Shown here one piece after another: positions 26,560 to 35,192 of a stretch of 64,000 nucleotides of DNA. The position numbers were made by a program, and so were the translations under genes. Below the pieces are notes generated by a model, which saw only the letters and a list, made by a program, of their open reading frames with translations, ran no database searches and had not been told where the DNA came from. Source of the DNA: BOG-994 sp049514215 (GTDB lineage Bacteria > Pseudomonadota > Gammaproteobacteria > Burkholderiales > Burkholderiaceae_D); contig JBEKVI010000016.1 in the NCBI GenBank assembly GCA_049514215.1, positions 15,834-79,833 on the forward strand, given 5' to 3'. How positions within the stretch are numbered: the stretch's first letter is position 1; every line of letters begins with the position of its first letter.

Positions 26560-27429
26560 TCAGTCGACCAGCGCCTTGCGGATTTCCAGAAGCTCTTTCC
26601 TACGTGCTGGATCGGTCGGTGGGAACTCCAGTTTAAGTCTTTTTAAGGTGTCCAATATCGCGCGCGAAACAATCAGACGCGAGTTGGCCTTGTCGTCGGC
26701 GGGCACAATGTACCAAGGCGCGAGATCAGTACTGGTCGCGCTAATGCAGCTTTCGTAGGCACGCACGTAGTCGTCCCAGTACTTGCGTTCTTGCACGTCG
26801 TTCATGCTGAACTTCCAGTTCTTGTCTGGCTGGTCGATTCGTTCCAGAAAACGCTTGCGCTGCTCTTCCTTGGACAGATGGAGAAAAAACTTGATGATGA
26901 CCGTGCCGTTGCGATACAGGTGGCTTTCGGAATCATTGATCGAGCGAAACCGGTCCTTCCACACGCGATCACCGCGCGCCTCTTCGTCATCCAGTCCCTC
27001 GCCCTGAAGAATTTCAGGGTGGACACGCACGATCAATACCTCTTCGTAATACGAACGGTTGAAAATCCCGATGCGACCGCGTGCCGGTAAATCGAGGTTG
27101 GTCCGCCAGAGAAAATCGTGCTGCAACTCGTTCGGACTGGGGTGCTTGTAGCTGTGGACCTCGCAGCCTTGTGGATTGACTCCGGACATCACGTGCTTGA
27201 TGGCGCCGTCCTTACCCGCAGCATCCATCGCCTGAAAGATGATCAAAAGCGCATACCGGTTCGCGGCGTAGAGCCGCTCCTGCAAGTCACTCATGGCAGC
27301 AACATGCTTCGCGAGGATCTTGGCATACTCGGCCTTGTCGTTGTAGACCGGCTTGGTGCGCGTGGGCCACTTGCTGAGGTTAACCTTGGTGCCCTGCTTG
27401 ACACGAAACTGGCTGAGATCCATCTTCAT
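26560..27429 (-). CDS. ppk2: Polyphosphate kinase 2 family protein
   Basis: A 289-residue PPK2-type polyphosphate:nucleotide phosphotransferase. Walker A is MDAAGKDGAIKH and the conserved FNRSYYEEVLIVRVHPE follows; RFLERIDQPDKNWKFS and DKANSRLIVSR complete the lid and C-terminal motifs. Such enzymes use polyphosphate to phosphorylate AMP, ADP or other nucleotides in the cytoplasm; class I, II and III cannot be separated confidently by eye, but the size suits a single-domain class III-like enzyme. A good ribosome site (GGAGAAGGA) precedes ATG 27429. Confidence 0.95.
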   Translation of the reverse strand: MKMDLSQFRVKQGTKVNLSKWPTRTKPVYNDKAEYAKILAKHVAAMSDLQERLYAANRYALLIIFQAMDAAGKDGAIKHVMSGVNPQGCEVHSYKHPSPNELQHDFLWRTNLDLPARGRIGIFNRSYYEEVLIVRVHPEILQGEGLDDEEARGDRVWKDRFRSINDSESHLYRNGTVIIKFFLHLSKEEQRKRFLERIDQPDKNWKFSMNDVQERKYWDDYVRAYESCISATSTDLAPWYIVPADDKANSRLIVSRAILDTLKRLKLEFPPTDPARRKELLEIRKALVD

Positions 27430-27813
27430 TGTTTTCCTTCTCCAAGGGGCAAAGATCAAGCGCCGTGCAGTCGTCTTTTCGTGCGAAAGATCGATCTGTA
27501 CGCACGGAATATACCCGCGTCCGGCATGGCGAATGTCGCAGGCCAGCCTCAAAGAACAAGAGATCGCAACTGCGCCCCTCTCGGGCGGCAGATGTAATCC
27601 GATGCTGACTCGCGGAAGGGGGCAGAGGGCGTTAATCACCCCTCGGTGCGCTTGTCGAATCATAGCCCTTAATAGGGTGCGGCTCGCCCCGTGCCCGATC
27701 CGAGCCGTAAGAGCGGATGGCGTTCACTCCCTTGAGCGGATTCGGGGATTTCCGGCCTAGCAGTAGAATGGACTTGTCCGGTGTCCTTTGCCGCGTTCTT
27801 TGAACCACGCCGT
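27430..27813. promoter_or_regulatory. Divergent intergenic region, ppk2 and DUF3014 genes
   Basis: This 384-bp region lies between the divergent ppk2 and DUF3014 genes. It contains a short imperfect hairpin GCCCTTAATAGGGT near 27665. No gene or clear promoter hexamer pair is visible. Part of it may code for the N-terminus of the DUF3014 protein if translation starts at GTG 27781. Confidence 0.35.
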
Positions 27814-28632
27814 ATGAAAAACATTCTTTGGTGGATCATTCCCGCGGTGCTAACCGTCGGTGCCCTCTATTGGGTCTACGAGTACGAGCGTCGTCCGTTG
27901 CCCGAAGTCACGGCTCCACAGGCGACCGCCGTGCCGCCAGCCCCCTCGGCTCCCGTGACACCTCCGCCTCCGAGCCATTATCCCGTTCCTGAGGTTGCCC
28001 CGGCCACGGGTACCGACGCCTTAAAGGATGTGCCCACCCTGGAACAAAGCGACACGTCGATGCGTCAGGCCTTGGTCGGTCTCGTCGGCCAGGGCCCCTT
28101 TGACGGGCTCTTCTGGCCCAAAGACATCGTCCGGCACCTCGTGGCGACCGTCGACAATCTCCCCCGTGCCCGGGTCTCTCAATTGGTCATGCCCGTGAAG
28201 AAAGCGGGAGGACACTTCCAGGTCAAAAACGAAGGCGGAACGATCTCGATCGATCCCACCAACAGCGCGCGCTATCGTCCCTATGTCGATATGCTCGAGA
28301 ACATCGACAGTCATCGGCTCGTCGCGCTCTACGTGCACTTCTATCCCCTGTTTCAACAGGCCTACAAGGACCTGGGATATCCGACCGGTTACTTCAATGA
28401 TCGCCTGGTCGTCGTCATCGATGATCTTCTCGCCGCGCCCGAACCGACCCAGCCCCCCAAACTGCTGGAGCCGCATCTCATGTACCAGTACGCCGATCCC
28501 GACATCGAGGCCCTATCCGGCGGCCAGAAAATGATGATCCGCATGGGCCCTCAGAACGAAGCCAAGGTCAAAAAGAAACTCCAGGACATCCGAGCTCAAT
28601 TGACCAACCCCGCTACGCAACCGAAGCCCTAG
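27814..28632 (+). CDS. DUF3014 domain protein, membrane-anchored
   Basis: A 272-residue protein with one N-terminal membrane helix (ILWWIIPAVLTVGALYWVY), a Pro/Ala-rich linker at about residues 28-70, and a DUF3014 domain carrying DGLFWPKDIVRHLVATVDNL, ALYVHFYPLFQQAYKDLGYP and MMIRMGPQNEAKVKKKL. It is probably a periplasmic protein anchored in the inner membrane; function is unknown. Start ATG 27814 is chosen, while GTG 27781 is possible. It converges on the rhomboid gene with a 15-bp gap. Confidence 0.9.
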   Translation: MKNILWWIIPAVLTVGALYWVYEYERRPLPEVTAPQATAVPPAPSAPVTPPPPSHYPVPEVAPATGTDALKDVPTLEQSDTSMRQALVGLVGQGPFDGLFWPKDIVRHLVATVDNLPRARVSQLVMPVKKAGGHFQVKNEGGTISIDPTNSARYRPYVDMLENIDSHRLVALYVHFYPLFQQAYKDLGYPTGYFNDRLVVVIDDLLAAPEPTQPPKLLEPHLMYQYADPDIEALSGGQKMMIRMGPQNEAKVKKKLQDIRAQLTNPATQPKP

Positions 28633-28647
28633 CAAATGTTGCGCGGC

Positions 28648-29250
28648 CTAGCGGCGGCGCGAACCCCCGGGCCAGCTGCCGCCGAACTGGTAGGCGATCC
28701 AGCCGCCCAGAAGACCTCCCAGGTGGGCAAAATGAGCCACCCCCTGCTCGCTGCCCGTGACGCCCAGACCCAGTTCAATGAGCGCATAGATGAGCACGAA
28801 CACGCGCGAAGGGATGGGGACCGGAAAGAAGATCAGCATGATCCTGCGATCCGGAAATAGCAGCGCATAGGCAAGTAGCACACCAAAGACGCCAGCCGAT
28901 GCGCCAATCGTAGGGCCACCTGAGGCGCCAAACAGGGCGCCCACAAGGAGCTGGGTGACACCTCCGAGCACGACGCCGGCGAAGTAAGCCAAAGCGAAGC
29001 GGCGCGGGCCCCAGACCCGCTCAACGTCGCTACCAAACATCCAAAGCGCGAACATGTTAAATGCGAGGTGGGTCAGTCCTGCATGCAAGAAGCTGTAGGT
29101 CACCAGTTGCCATGGTGCGAGCCATGGCAAGCCGGCGAAGTCGGACTGCGGCCACAAAGCGAACCACTCCAGCATCGGGGAGCCCAGGACGTTTTCCAGC
29201 AAAAAGCCGATGACGTTGGCGATGATGAGAGCTTGTGTTAGCGCTGGCAT
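28648..29250 (-). CDS. Rhomboid family intramembrane serine protease
   Basis: A 200-residue protein with about six membrane helices. The catalytic Ser is in GASAGVFG and the catalytic His in VAHFAHLGGLLGGW. HLAFNMFALWMFG carries the conserved HxxxN-type motif of helix 2. It would cleave membrane-spanning substrates within the bilayer. Start ATG 29250 was chosen because the open frame above it (to 29487) is basic and does not resemble the family. Confidence 0.93.
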   Translation of the reverse strand: MPALTQALIIANVIGFLLENVLGSPMLEWFALWPQSDFAGLPWLAPWQLVTYSFLHAGLTHLAFNMFALWMFGSDVERVWGPRRFALAYFAGVVLGGVTQLLVGALFGASGGPTIGASAGVFGVLLAYALLFPDRRIMLIFFPVPIPSRVFVLIYALIELGLGVTGSEQGVAHFAHLGGLLGGWIAYQFGGSWPGGSRRR

Positions 29251-29517
29251 GCGATTTCCCGTAGATGTGACCGTGATTCTGCTTCTTTTTTTGCCCCGAG
29301 ACCTCGCCATGGGTGGACAAAATCCCCCTATTCGGCGCACGCGCGGCCTTGTCTTGCGCCGGCCCTGAGATCGAACCAGGGCTCTGGCCGGCACGGCCAA
29401 GCCGCCACTGAGCGGATCTTCGGTGGTCCGCAGCCATTTGCACGCCGGGCCAAGTGGGCTTAAAGTGGGGCCGGTCTTGCCTTCCACAACCCACGGCCAA
29501 GCCGTATTTGGAACGCC

Positions 29518-29733
29518 ATGAATCTGCGACTTCTAGCCATCCTTCCTTTCCTTGGCATTCTCGTCGGTGTGGCCTTCGTGAACCAGGCTAAGCCGTTGGT
29601 TTTCGGAATGCCCCTGGTCCTTGCCTGGATCGTCGGCTGGATCGTCTTAAGCTCGCTCATCATGGCCATTGTCTACGCGAGCGACCCCAGCAATCGGCAG
29701 AGCGAGTCGGACGAAGGCGACCTGAAGCACTAG
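29518..29733 (+). CDS. DUF3311-type small membrane protein
   Basis: A 71-residue protein with two membrane helices (LLAILPFLGILVGVAFV and LVLAWIVGWIVLSSLIMAIV) and an acidic tail. It resembles DUF3311, a small subunit commonly encoded just before a sodium:solute symporter, as here (67 bp gap). It may assist or form part of the transporter, similar in arrangement to other two-component symporters; direct function is unknown. Confidence 0.85.
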   Translation: MNLRLLAILPFLGILVGVAFVNQAKPLVFGMPLVLAWIVGWIVLSSLIMAIVYASDPSNRQSESDEGDLKH

Positions 29734-29800
29734 TCACCGCTGCGCCTGCCTCGTACTCCCTCTTAGAACCGATCAATCGCAACAGGATGGACGTGCCCGT

Positions 29801-31270
29801 ATGAACAGCGCTCTTGTGATCATTTTCATCGTCGCGGCCTTCGCACTCTTTCTAGGATTGCGCGCCCGTCGCGGTCACGACATGGATCTGGAGCAGTGGA
29901 CCGTGGGAGGGCGAAGCTTCGGGACCATCTTTGTCTTCCTCCTCATGGCGGGCGAAATCTATACAACTTTCACCTTCCTGGGCGGTAGCGGCTTTGCCTA
30001 TGGAAAAGGAGCGCCCGCGTACTACATTCTGGCCTACGGAACGCTAGCCTACATTATCTCGTACTGGCTTTTGCCCCCCATCTGGCGCTATGCGCGCGAC
30101 CATCACCTCGTCTCGCAGCCCCACTTTTTCACCAAGAAATACGATAGTGCGGCCCTCGGTCTGCTCGTTGCGATCGTGGGCGTGATCGCGCTGGTGCCCT
30201 ACCTGGTACTCCAGTTCAAAGGACTTGGTCTGATCGTGTCCGTTGCGTCCTATGGTTCCATCTCCTCTAGCGTCGCGGTATGGATCGGAGCGATCGTCGT
30301 GACCATTTATGTCATGGTCTCCGGCGTGCGCGGGGCCGCCTGGAATGCGGTAGTCAAGGATTTCGTCATCCTCGCGATTGTGATCTTCCTCGGGATTTAC
30401 CTTCCACTGCACTACTACGGCGGCTACGAGGCAATGTTCAATGCGATCGAGACTGCCAAGCCCGGCTTCCTCGCGTTTCCTGCCAAGGGATCGAGCGTCA
30501 CATGGTTCCAGTCCACGGTTTTGCTGACCGCGCTGGGATTTTTTATGTGGCCACACTCCTTCGGTTCGGTCTTTACCGCCCGAGACGAGCGCATCTTCCG
30601 TCGCAATGCGATCGTTCTACCCCTCTACCAGCTTATCCTGCTGTTTGTCTTTTTCGTCGGATTTGCCGCAACACTTCAGGTTCCCGGACTGCAAGGTCCG
30701 GACATCGACCTGTCGCTGCTGAAGTTGTCGATCCAGACGTTTGATCCCTGGTTCGTGGGCGTCATCGGCGCCGCAGGGGTGCTCACCGCTCTGGTGCCGG
30801 GCTCCATGATCCTGACCTCGGCGGCCACGCTCCTCGCCAACGATGTCTATCGCAGCAATGCCAATAAAGGCGCGTCCGATGCGGACGTGACACGCTTGGC
30901 ACAGCGCCTGGTTCCGGTCATCGCTCTCGTGGCAGTCCTCTTTACGCTCTACGGCGGCACGACCATCGTCGCGCTATTGCTCATGGGCTACAACTTTGTC
31001 ACGCAGCTCTTCCCCGCGGTGGTCATGAGTCTTCTGAAGCGCAACCCGGTCACCAAGCAAGGGGCGTTTTGCGGGATCTTGGCCGGAGCCATCGCGGTCG
31101 CCGCGATCACCTTGTCCAAGAGCACGCTGGGTGGCCTGTTTCCTTTTCTTCCCGACACCCTTCAAGACTTAAACGTTGGAATGGTCGCGCTCCTGGTCAA
31201 CATCGCAATTACCGCGGTGGTGAGCGCCGTGACGCAACCCCATCTCGCGGGTGCTTCTTCGCGGGCCTAA
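29801..31270 (+). CDS. Sodium:solute symporter (SSS) family transporter
   Basis: A 489-residue inner-membrane transporter with about 12-13 helices, matching the SSS fold. Features include the N-terminal DMDLEQWTVGGRSFGTIFVF, MAGEIYTTFTFLGGSGFAYG around helix 2, and GIYLPLHYYGG. The partner DUF3311 gene and overall sequence suggest the MctP-like monocarboxylate permease branch, but the substrate cannot be fixed from sequence. It converges on the arginase gene with a 78-bp gap. Confidence 0.93.
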   Translation: MNSALVIIFIVAAFALFLGLRARRGHDMDLEQWTVGGRSFGTIFVFLLMAGEIYTTFTFLGGSGFAYGKGAPAYYILAYGTLAYIISYWLLPPIWRYARDHHLVSQPHFFTKKYDSAALGLLVAIVGVIALVPYLVLQFKGLGLIVSVASYGSISSSVAVWIGAIVVTIYVMVSGVRGAAWNAVVKDFVILAIVIFLGIYLPLHYYGGYEAMFNAIETAKPGFLAFPAKGSSVTWFQSTVLLTALGFFMWPHSFGSVFTARDERIFRRNAIVLPLYQLILLFVFFVGFAATLQVPGLQGPDIDLSLLKLSIQTFDPWFVGVIGAAGVLTALVPGSMILTSAATLLANDVYRSNANKGASDADVTRLAQRLVPVIALVAVLFTLYGGTTIVALLLMGYNFVTQLFPAVVMSLLKRNPVTKQGAFCGILAGAIAVAAITLSKSTLGGLFPFLPDTLQDLNVGMVALLVNIAITAVVSAVTQPHLAGASSRA

Positions 31271-31348
31271 AAGTGCGCGGGCTGCTTGGTCAGTCCATCC
31301 AAAGAGAAGTGACGATGACGGGTTGGCGCACTCAGGTTTGGTCCCCGC

Positions 31349-32290
31349 CTAGATGGCGTGGGGTGCGCCGTTTGCGGACTTTCGCATCAGGGTGCTTTTC
31401 CCGAACAGCGATTCGATGAGTTCAAGGGCGACTGCAGCCGTCCTGTTGCGCACATCCAATGCCGGATTTAGCTCCATCACATCGAGCGATGCGAGCTGTC
31501 CGGTATCGGCAATCATCTCCATGCAAAGCTGTGCCTCGCGATACGTCGGGCCACCTGGTACGGTCGTACCAACACCAGGGGCAATTTCAGGATCTAGGAA
31601 ATCCACGTCGAAGCTCACGTGCAAGTGAGTCTGCTCATCGACATCAGCCAACGCCTGCGTCATCGCCTGGGGCATGCCGAATTCATCGACGTAACGCATA
31701 TCGAAAACCTCGAGTCCGACCTCGTGGACGAAGCGTTTCTCACCAGCGTCCACGCTTCGGATGCCGATTTGTCGGATCATGCCCGGATGCACTGCCGGGA
31801 CGTGGCCGCCGATCTCGATGAGCTCGCGCGGTCCATAACCACAGAGACAAGCCACTGGCATTCCATGAATGTTGCCACTGGGGGTGAGGACACTGGTGTT
31901 GAAATCAGCGTGCGCATCCAACCAGAGCACACGGAGCTTCTTGCCGACCTCGCGGCAGTGGCGCGCTACGGCGCTAATGGAACCGATCGCTAGGCAATGG
32001 TCGCCACCCATGAGAATGGGAAATCGCTCGGATCGTAACTGCGCGTAGACCGCTTCGTGGGTGACTCGATTCCACTCGGCGACTCCCGCCAGATGACGAT
32101 ACCCTTCCACCGGCGGTAGCCACGGGTTGGCCGGCCCAAGGAGGTTTCCGGTGTCCTCTACCTCCAATCCGTGGCTTTGGAGGATCGGCACAATATTCGC
32201 GACGCGCAGCGCTTCTGGGCCCATGCCGGCCCCCCTGCTTCCGGCACCGATATCCGTTGGTGCTCCGATCAGACTGACCTTCCGATTCAT
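31349..32290 (-). CDS. rocF: Arginase
   Basis: A 313-residue binuclear manganese hydrolase that splits arginine into ornithine and urea. Metal-ligand motifs are GGDHCLAIG, WLDAHADFNT and SFDVDFLDP, followed by LDVMELNPALD. These fit true arginases better than agmatinases, although guanidine-type ureohydrolases share the scaffold. Start ATG 32290 has a GGAG 11 nt upstream. It stands alone on the - strand, with a 651-bp intergenic region behind it. Confidence 0.94.
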   Translation of the reverse strand: MNRKVSLIGAPTDIGAGSRGAGMGPEALRVANIVPILQSHGLEVEDTGNLLGPANPWLPPVEGYRHLAGVAEWNRVTHEAVYAQLRSERFPILMGGDHCLAIGSISAVARHCREVGKKLRVLWLDAHADFNTSVLTPSGNIHGMPVACLCGYGPRELIEIGGHVPAVHPGMIRQIGIRSVDAGEKRFVHEVGLEVFDMRYVDEFGMPQAMTQALADVDEQTHLHVSFDVDFLDPEIAPGVGTTVPGGPTYREAQLCMEMIADTGQLASLDVMELNPALDVRNRTAAVALELIESLFGKSTLMRKSANGAPHAI

Positions 32291-32941
32291 TGACGCGTCT
32301 CCGATCAAAACCGTTCGCCCTGGCGGCAGCCGCTACGGCCCGCTCGTGTAGATTACCGCGAATCAACGTCGCCTCGCATGCGGATCTCAGCGCGAGCGCT
32401 CGGAACGGAACTTCACATCTCGAAGGCGAGGCCGGAAGCGACCGGCGCTGACCAGTCGCGTGCTCGCCAAGAAAGCCTCACCTAACGCCGCCAGCATGTT
32501 GATGCGAAACCCGGAGGGATTGCTTCGGTGTCGACTGTCCGACGAACACTGCGGCACGACCTTGCCCGATGCCATTTTTCTTGCGCGAAGTTGGCAATGA
32601 CGGCCGATCGCCGCTGTAGACATGCAGCGTTAGCGCGAACACCTCGCCGGTGGAAGAAGGATTAAAAAGCAATGCGTTAGATGCGTAAAGCTCTTGCTGT
32701 TTCGAGGCTACCAGGTCGATCCGTCAGCGGGATTGCACGCGCGCGCGGCTCGTGTTTGTTATACTCGGACTCAATGCTTCTCGTATCGAATCCGTTCATC
32801 CGTTGCGCTTCAAAACCGCACGCGGCAGTAATCTCCCCGGAATTCCTCAGCAAGTGATAGCGACCTTTAGATCAGGTTCGTCGACGTATGTAGTGGCGGT
32901 GAGTTCGGTGTGCGATCCAGCAAATTCCTATAGGAACGAAC
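32291..32941. other. Long intergenic region with a possible promoter
   Basis: A 651-bp stretch between the divergent arginase and DUF3562 genes. No convincing protein-coding sequence is seen on either strand. A TATACT at 32760-32765 could be a -10 element for a + strand transcript, but the TTGCAC upstream is about 21 bp away, so the promoter is weak evidence only. Confidence 0.35.
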
Positions 32942-33163
32942 ATGTCACGTATATATGATGATGCAGACGAAGAGGCGCGCCATCAGAGCGCCATCCATGC
33001 CTTAGCGACCGAGATGCACGCAAGCGTTGCTGAAGTGCAAGGCCTCTACGAAAGTGAGTTGACCCGATTGAAGTCGGGTGCTCGCATCAAAGACTTTCTC
33101 CCGGTTTTTATTTCGCGCAAAGTGCGACGCGATCTGAAATCGAACCGGCGCCCCGCCAGTTAG
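32942..33163 (+). CDS. DUF3562 domain protein
   Basis: A 73-residue cytoplasmic protein of the DUF3562 family, common in Burkholderiales and of unknown function. Conserved parts are HALATEMHASVAEVQGLYE, KDFLPVFISRKVRRDL. The frame ends at TAG 33161-33163 and then stays open for 25 more codons to a TGA, including SIDPERFLAWFSS, which does not look random. Readthrough or a decayed C-terminus is possible. The sequence is less GC-rich than its neighbours at the start. Confidence 0.8.
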   Translation: MSRIYDDADEEARHQSAIHALATEMHASVAEVQGLYESELTRLKSGARIKDFLPVFISRKVRRDLKSNRRPAS

Positions 33164-33472
33164 CGCGCCTTACAGGAGCGCAAGCTGCGCCCCTCCATCG
33201 ACCCCGAGCGGTTTCTGGCCTGGTTCTCATCGAATCGGTGAGGCCTCGAGCCAGATGACTACCTGCGTCGATCCCCCAAGCGCTTTGGCACTCTTAAGGC
33301 GTGCACGCCGATCGTAGCGGTCTTAATCACTGCACGGCCATGCGACGATCCGCGTTCCTCGTCTCTTGCAAGAGCGGCGCGCATGGCTTCCGTTTCCGGT
33401 GTGGAACGCCTACTATCCAACGTGACAATCACGTTTTCCCTGCACGACAAAACCAGCCAAAAGGAGACAGCG
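33164..33472. other. Intergenic between the DUF3562 and dodecin genes
   Basis: This 309-bp region begins with the in-frame 25-codon extension of the DUF3562 gene, ending at TGA 33239-33241. The remainder shows no family resemblance on either strand. It should contain the dodecin promoter; a strong AAGGAG ribosome site is at 33461. Confidence 0.4.
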
Positions 33473-33697
33473 ATGGCCACAAAGCATTCAAAATCCGGGG
33501 TCTACCGAGTCACGGAACTCATTGGGACAAGCCCCAACTCATGGGAAGAGGCGGCCAAGAACGCCGTCGAAACCGCGGCGAAATCGTTGCGTGGACTACG
33601 CATCGCCGAAATCACCAAGCTCGACATGAAAGTCGAGGATGGCAAAGTGGTCTCCTATCGTGCGCGACTGGCTCTAAGCTTCAAATACGACGCCTAG
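33473..33697 (+). CDS. Dodecin family flavin-binding protein
   Basis: A 74-residue protein that forms dodecameric shells storing riboflavin or FMN. SGVYRVTELIGTSPNSWEEA and the AEITKLDMKVEDGKVVSYR region match bacterial dodecins, and RARLALSFKYDA is the usual end. Bacterial dodecins bind FMN dimers at an aromatic residue; the equivalent Trp is in NSWEEA. A strong AAGGAG precedes ATG 33473, and a terminator-like repeat follows. Confidence 0.95.
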   Translation: MATKHSKSGVYRVTELIGTSPNSWEEAAKNAVETAAKSLRGLRIAEITKLDMKVEDGKVVSYRARLALSFKYDA

Positions 33698-33712
33698 GTC
33701 GAGCGAGCAGAC

Positions 33713-33759
33713 GAGGAAGACTGCGGGCACCACCAGAGTCGTCTCTATCAGTCTTCCTC
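33713..33759 (+). terminator. Probable transcription terminator after dodecin
   Basis: A perfect 11-bp inverted repeat: GAGGAAGACTG at 33713-33723 and CAGTCTTCCTC at 33749-33759, followed by ACTTTTAG. It lies 16 bp after the dodecin stop. The 25-nt loop is long, and the T-tract is short, so termination is probable rather than certain. Confidence 0.55.
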
Positions 33760-33918
33760 ACTTTTAGATCGGTCCTTGCGACGCGTGGCCATCAAGCGCC
33801 GTCGACACATCGCCGACGTCAAGGCGTTGTCCCGCGATCCCTCTTGAAGATACCGACGCCGATACGCGGCGCGCTACGGATGCGAAGATCCGAATCGGGA
33901 AGGCGCATTGGGCCGATT

Positions 33919-34611
33919 CTAGAGATAGACCGGCGGGTCAGCGGTCAGATCACGCTTGATCTGTTGCGCGCGTTCGCCGGCTAGAACCTCGCTTGCGCCC
34001 GCCTCAAGTGCGTCGAAGGCGCTATCGACCACACTGCGCGGAGAAAGCTTCGCGACATCGAACGCCTTGGTCATGTCGGTATCCACCCACCCCACATGCA
34101 GTCCGAGAACCTGGGTATTCTGCTTACGCAGTTCATTGCGCAAGCCATTGGTGAGGCTCCAGGCCGCGGACTTGGAAATGCCGTACGCGGTCAGGTTGCC
34201 CGTATTGATCCAGCTGGCCACCGATAACACATTGAGAAATGCGCCACCCCCATTCTGAGCGAGGATCGGGCTAAAACTGAGCATCATCGACAAGACGCCG
34301 AACAAGTTGGTCTCAAGATGTTCGCGCGTACTTTCGGTCGCCCCGCCCCCGAGTAGACCGCCTGGCCGCGCAATCCCCGCATTGTTCACGACCAGCGTCA
34401 CGTCCTGACACGCAGCGGCCGCGTCTGAAACGTCTTTGGCAGACGTGACGTCGAGCTTGATGGGCTCCGCTCCCGCAATCGAGATCGAGGAGGGATCTCG
34501 TGCCCCCGCATACACGCGCCGCGCACCGCGCGCTACCGCCGCTTCCGCAAATGCACGTCCTATGCCCCGGTTCGCGCCCGTGATCAGTACGACCGCATCG
34601 TGCAGTTTCAT
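33919..34611 (-). CDS. SDR family oxidoreductase
   Basis: A 230-residue short-chain dehydrogenase. TGANRGIGRAFAEAA is the NAD(P)-binding motif, NNAGIARPGG the conserved NNAG, and the catalytic Tyr/Lys are in YGISKSAAW, preceded by the Ser in SVASWIN. The substrate is unknown. It is transcribed away from the LysR gene, and a small putative membrane ORF plus structured DNA lie upstream, so it may be under LysR control; that is inference. Confidence 0.93.
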   Translation of the reverse strand: MKLHDAVVLITGANRGIGRAFAEAAVARGARRVYAGARDPSSISIAGAEPIKLDVTSAKDVSDAAAACQDVTLVVNNAGIARPGGLLGGGATESTREHLETNLFGVLSMMLSFSPILAQNGGGAFLNVLSVASWINTGNLTAYGISKSAAWSLTNGLRNELRKQNTQVLGLHVGWVDTDMTKAFDVAKLSPRSVVDSAFDALEAGASEVLAGERAQQIKRDLTADPPVYL

Positions 34612-34780
34612 AGAAGAGGGTCCTTAGGGGCGCGCATTGGAGAGAGACGACATTCCTGCCGGAACGAAATGACACGACGTCAGTTGCGCGTATGGTATCG
34701 CAAGTGGACATCAGGCTTTATCGGGGGGCTTTAAAGTCAAGTTCACCGTTGAGCGCATGCGATGTGAGAGTTGAGGTTCA

Positions 34781-34806
34781 AGGGCGCAGCACTGCTGCTG
34801 CGCCCT
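34781..34806. repeat. Perfect 11-bp GC-rich hairpin
   Basis: AGGGCGCAGCA (34781-34791) and TGCTGCGCCCT (34796-34806) pair perfectly with a 4-nt loop. It sits 169 bp upstream of the SDR start and 94 bp after the stop of the small ORF on the same (-) strand. There is no T-run on either side, so it may be a Rho-independent-like stop without U-tract, an RNA processing site or a leader structure. Confidence 0.5.
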
Positions 34807-34899
34807 CGTAAAGCGAAGGCCTTCTCCGCATTGCCGCGGCGAGCAAAAATCGCAGCTCCGGCACTGGAGCCACATTTCCGGGCTGCTCCTTGCACAAGA

Positions 34900-35028
34900 T
34901 CAGGAGGTCCACACCCTAATGCCCCACGCGATCGCCGACCAAAGAGGCAAAAGCGCGAGGGCAAGCACAAGCACCCCCCCCAAAAAGGAGTCCAATGGCG
35001 TATCGCTACGGTCGTATCGGGTGTTCAT
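34900..35028 (-). CDS. Possible small single-helix membrane protein (42 aa)
   Basis: A 43-codon frame with ATG at 35028 and TGA at 34900. It has a GAGGAG ribosome site ending about 8 nt before the ATG. The first 14 residues are polar (MNTRYDRSDTPLDS), then comes one hydrophobic helix (LVLALALLPLWSAIAWG) and a short basic end. No family is recognised. The ribosome site lies within a 9-bp inverted repeat (34986-34994 with 35031-35039). The open alternative frame on the + strand (34771-35055) is Arg/Pro-rich and less convincing. Confidence 0.42.
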   Translation of the reverse strand: MNTRYDRSDTPLDSFLGGVLVLALALLPLWSAIAWGIRVWTS

Positions 35029-35040
35029 GATGGACTCCTC
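34981..35040 (-). promoter_or_regulatory. Stem-loop over the small ORF start, or attenuator
   Basis: On the - strand AGGAGTCCA (35039-35031) and TGGACTCCT (34994-34986) form a 9-bp perfect stem that encloses the start codon of the small ORF; the second arm is followed directly by a T-run (34985-34982). The structure could hide the ribosome site or act as a Rho-independent terminator within the leader. Confidence 0.45.
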
Positions 35041-35192
35041 AAAGAGAATCAATGACTGGAAGAAGGGGCTTGGCCGCCGGCCTCGAAACGGGCTGGCGTT
35101 GGATGTCTTGCCCCTGTGCTTGTAAGGATAAGCGACCAGTGCTAGAGTGTGTAGCGATTGATTTGATCATATCTGGTTAGATAAACTGTCCA

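Noticed and set aside
29361..29389. A tRNA-like T-arm (GATCGAACCAGGG on +) that could be a tRNA fragment
   Set aside because: No matching acceptor, D-arm or anticodon arm is found within 90 bp on either strand; it is probably chance.
34771..35055. A + strand frame of 94 codons
   Set aside because: Arg/Pro/Lys-rich and opposite to the small ORF and hairpins, with no family match.
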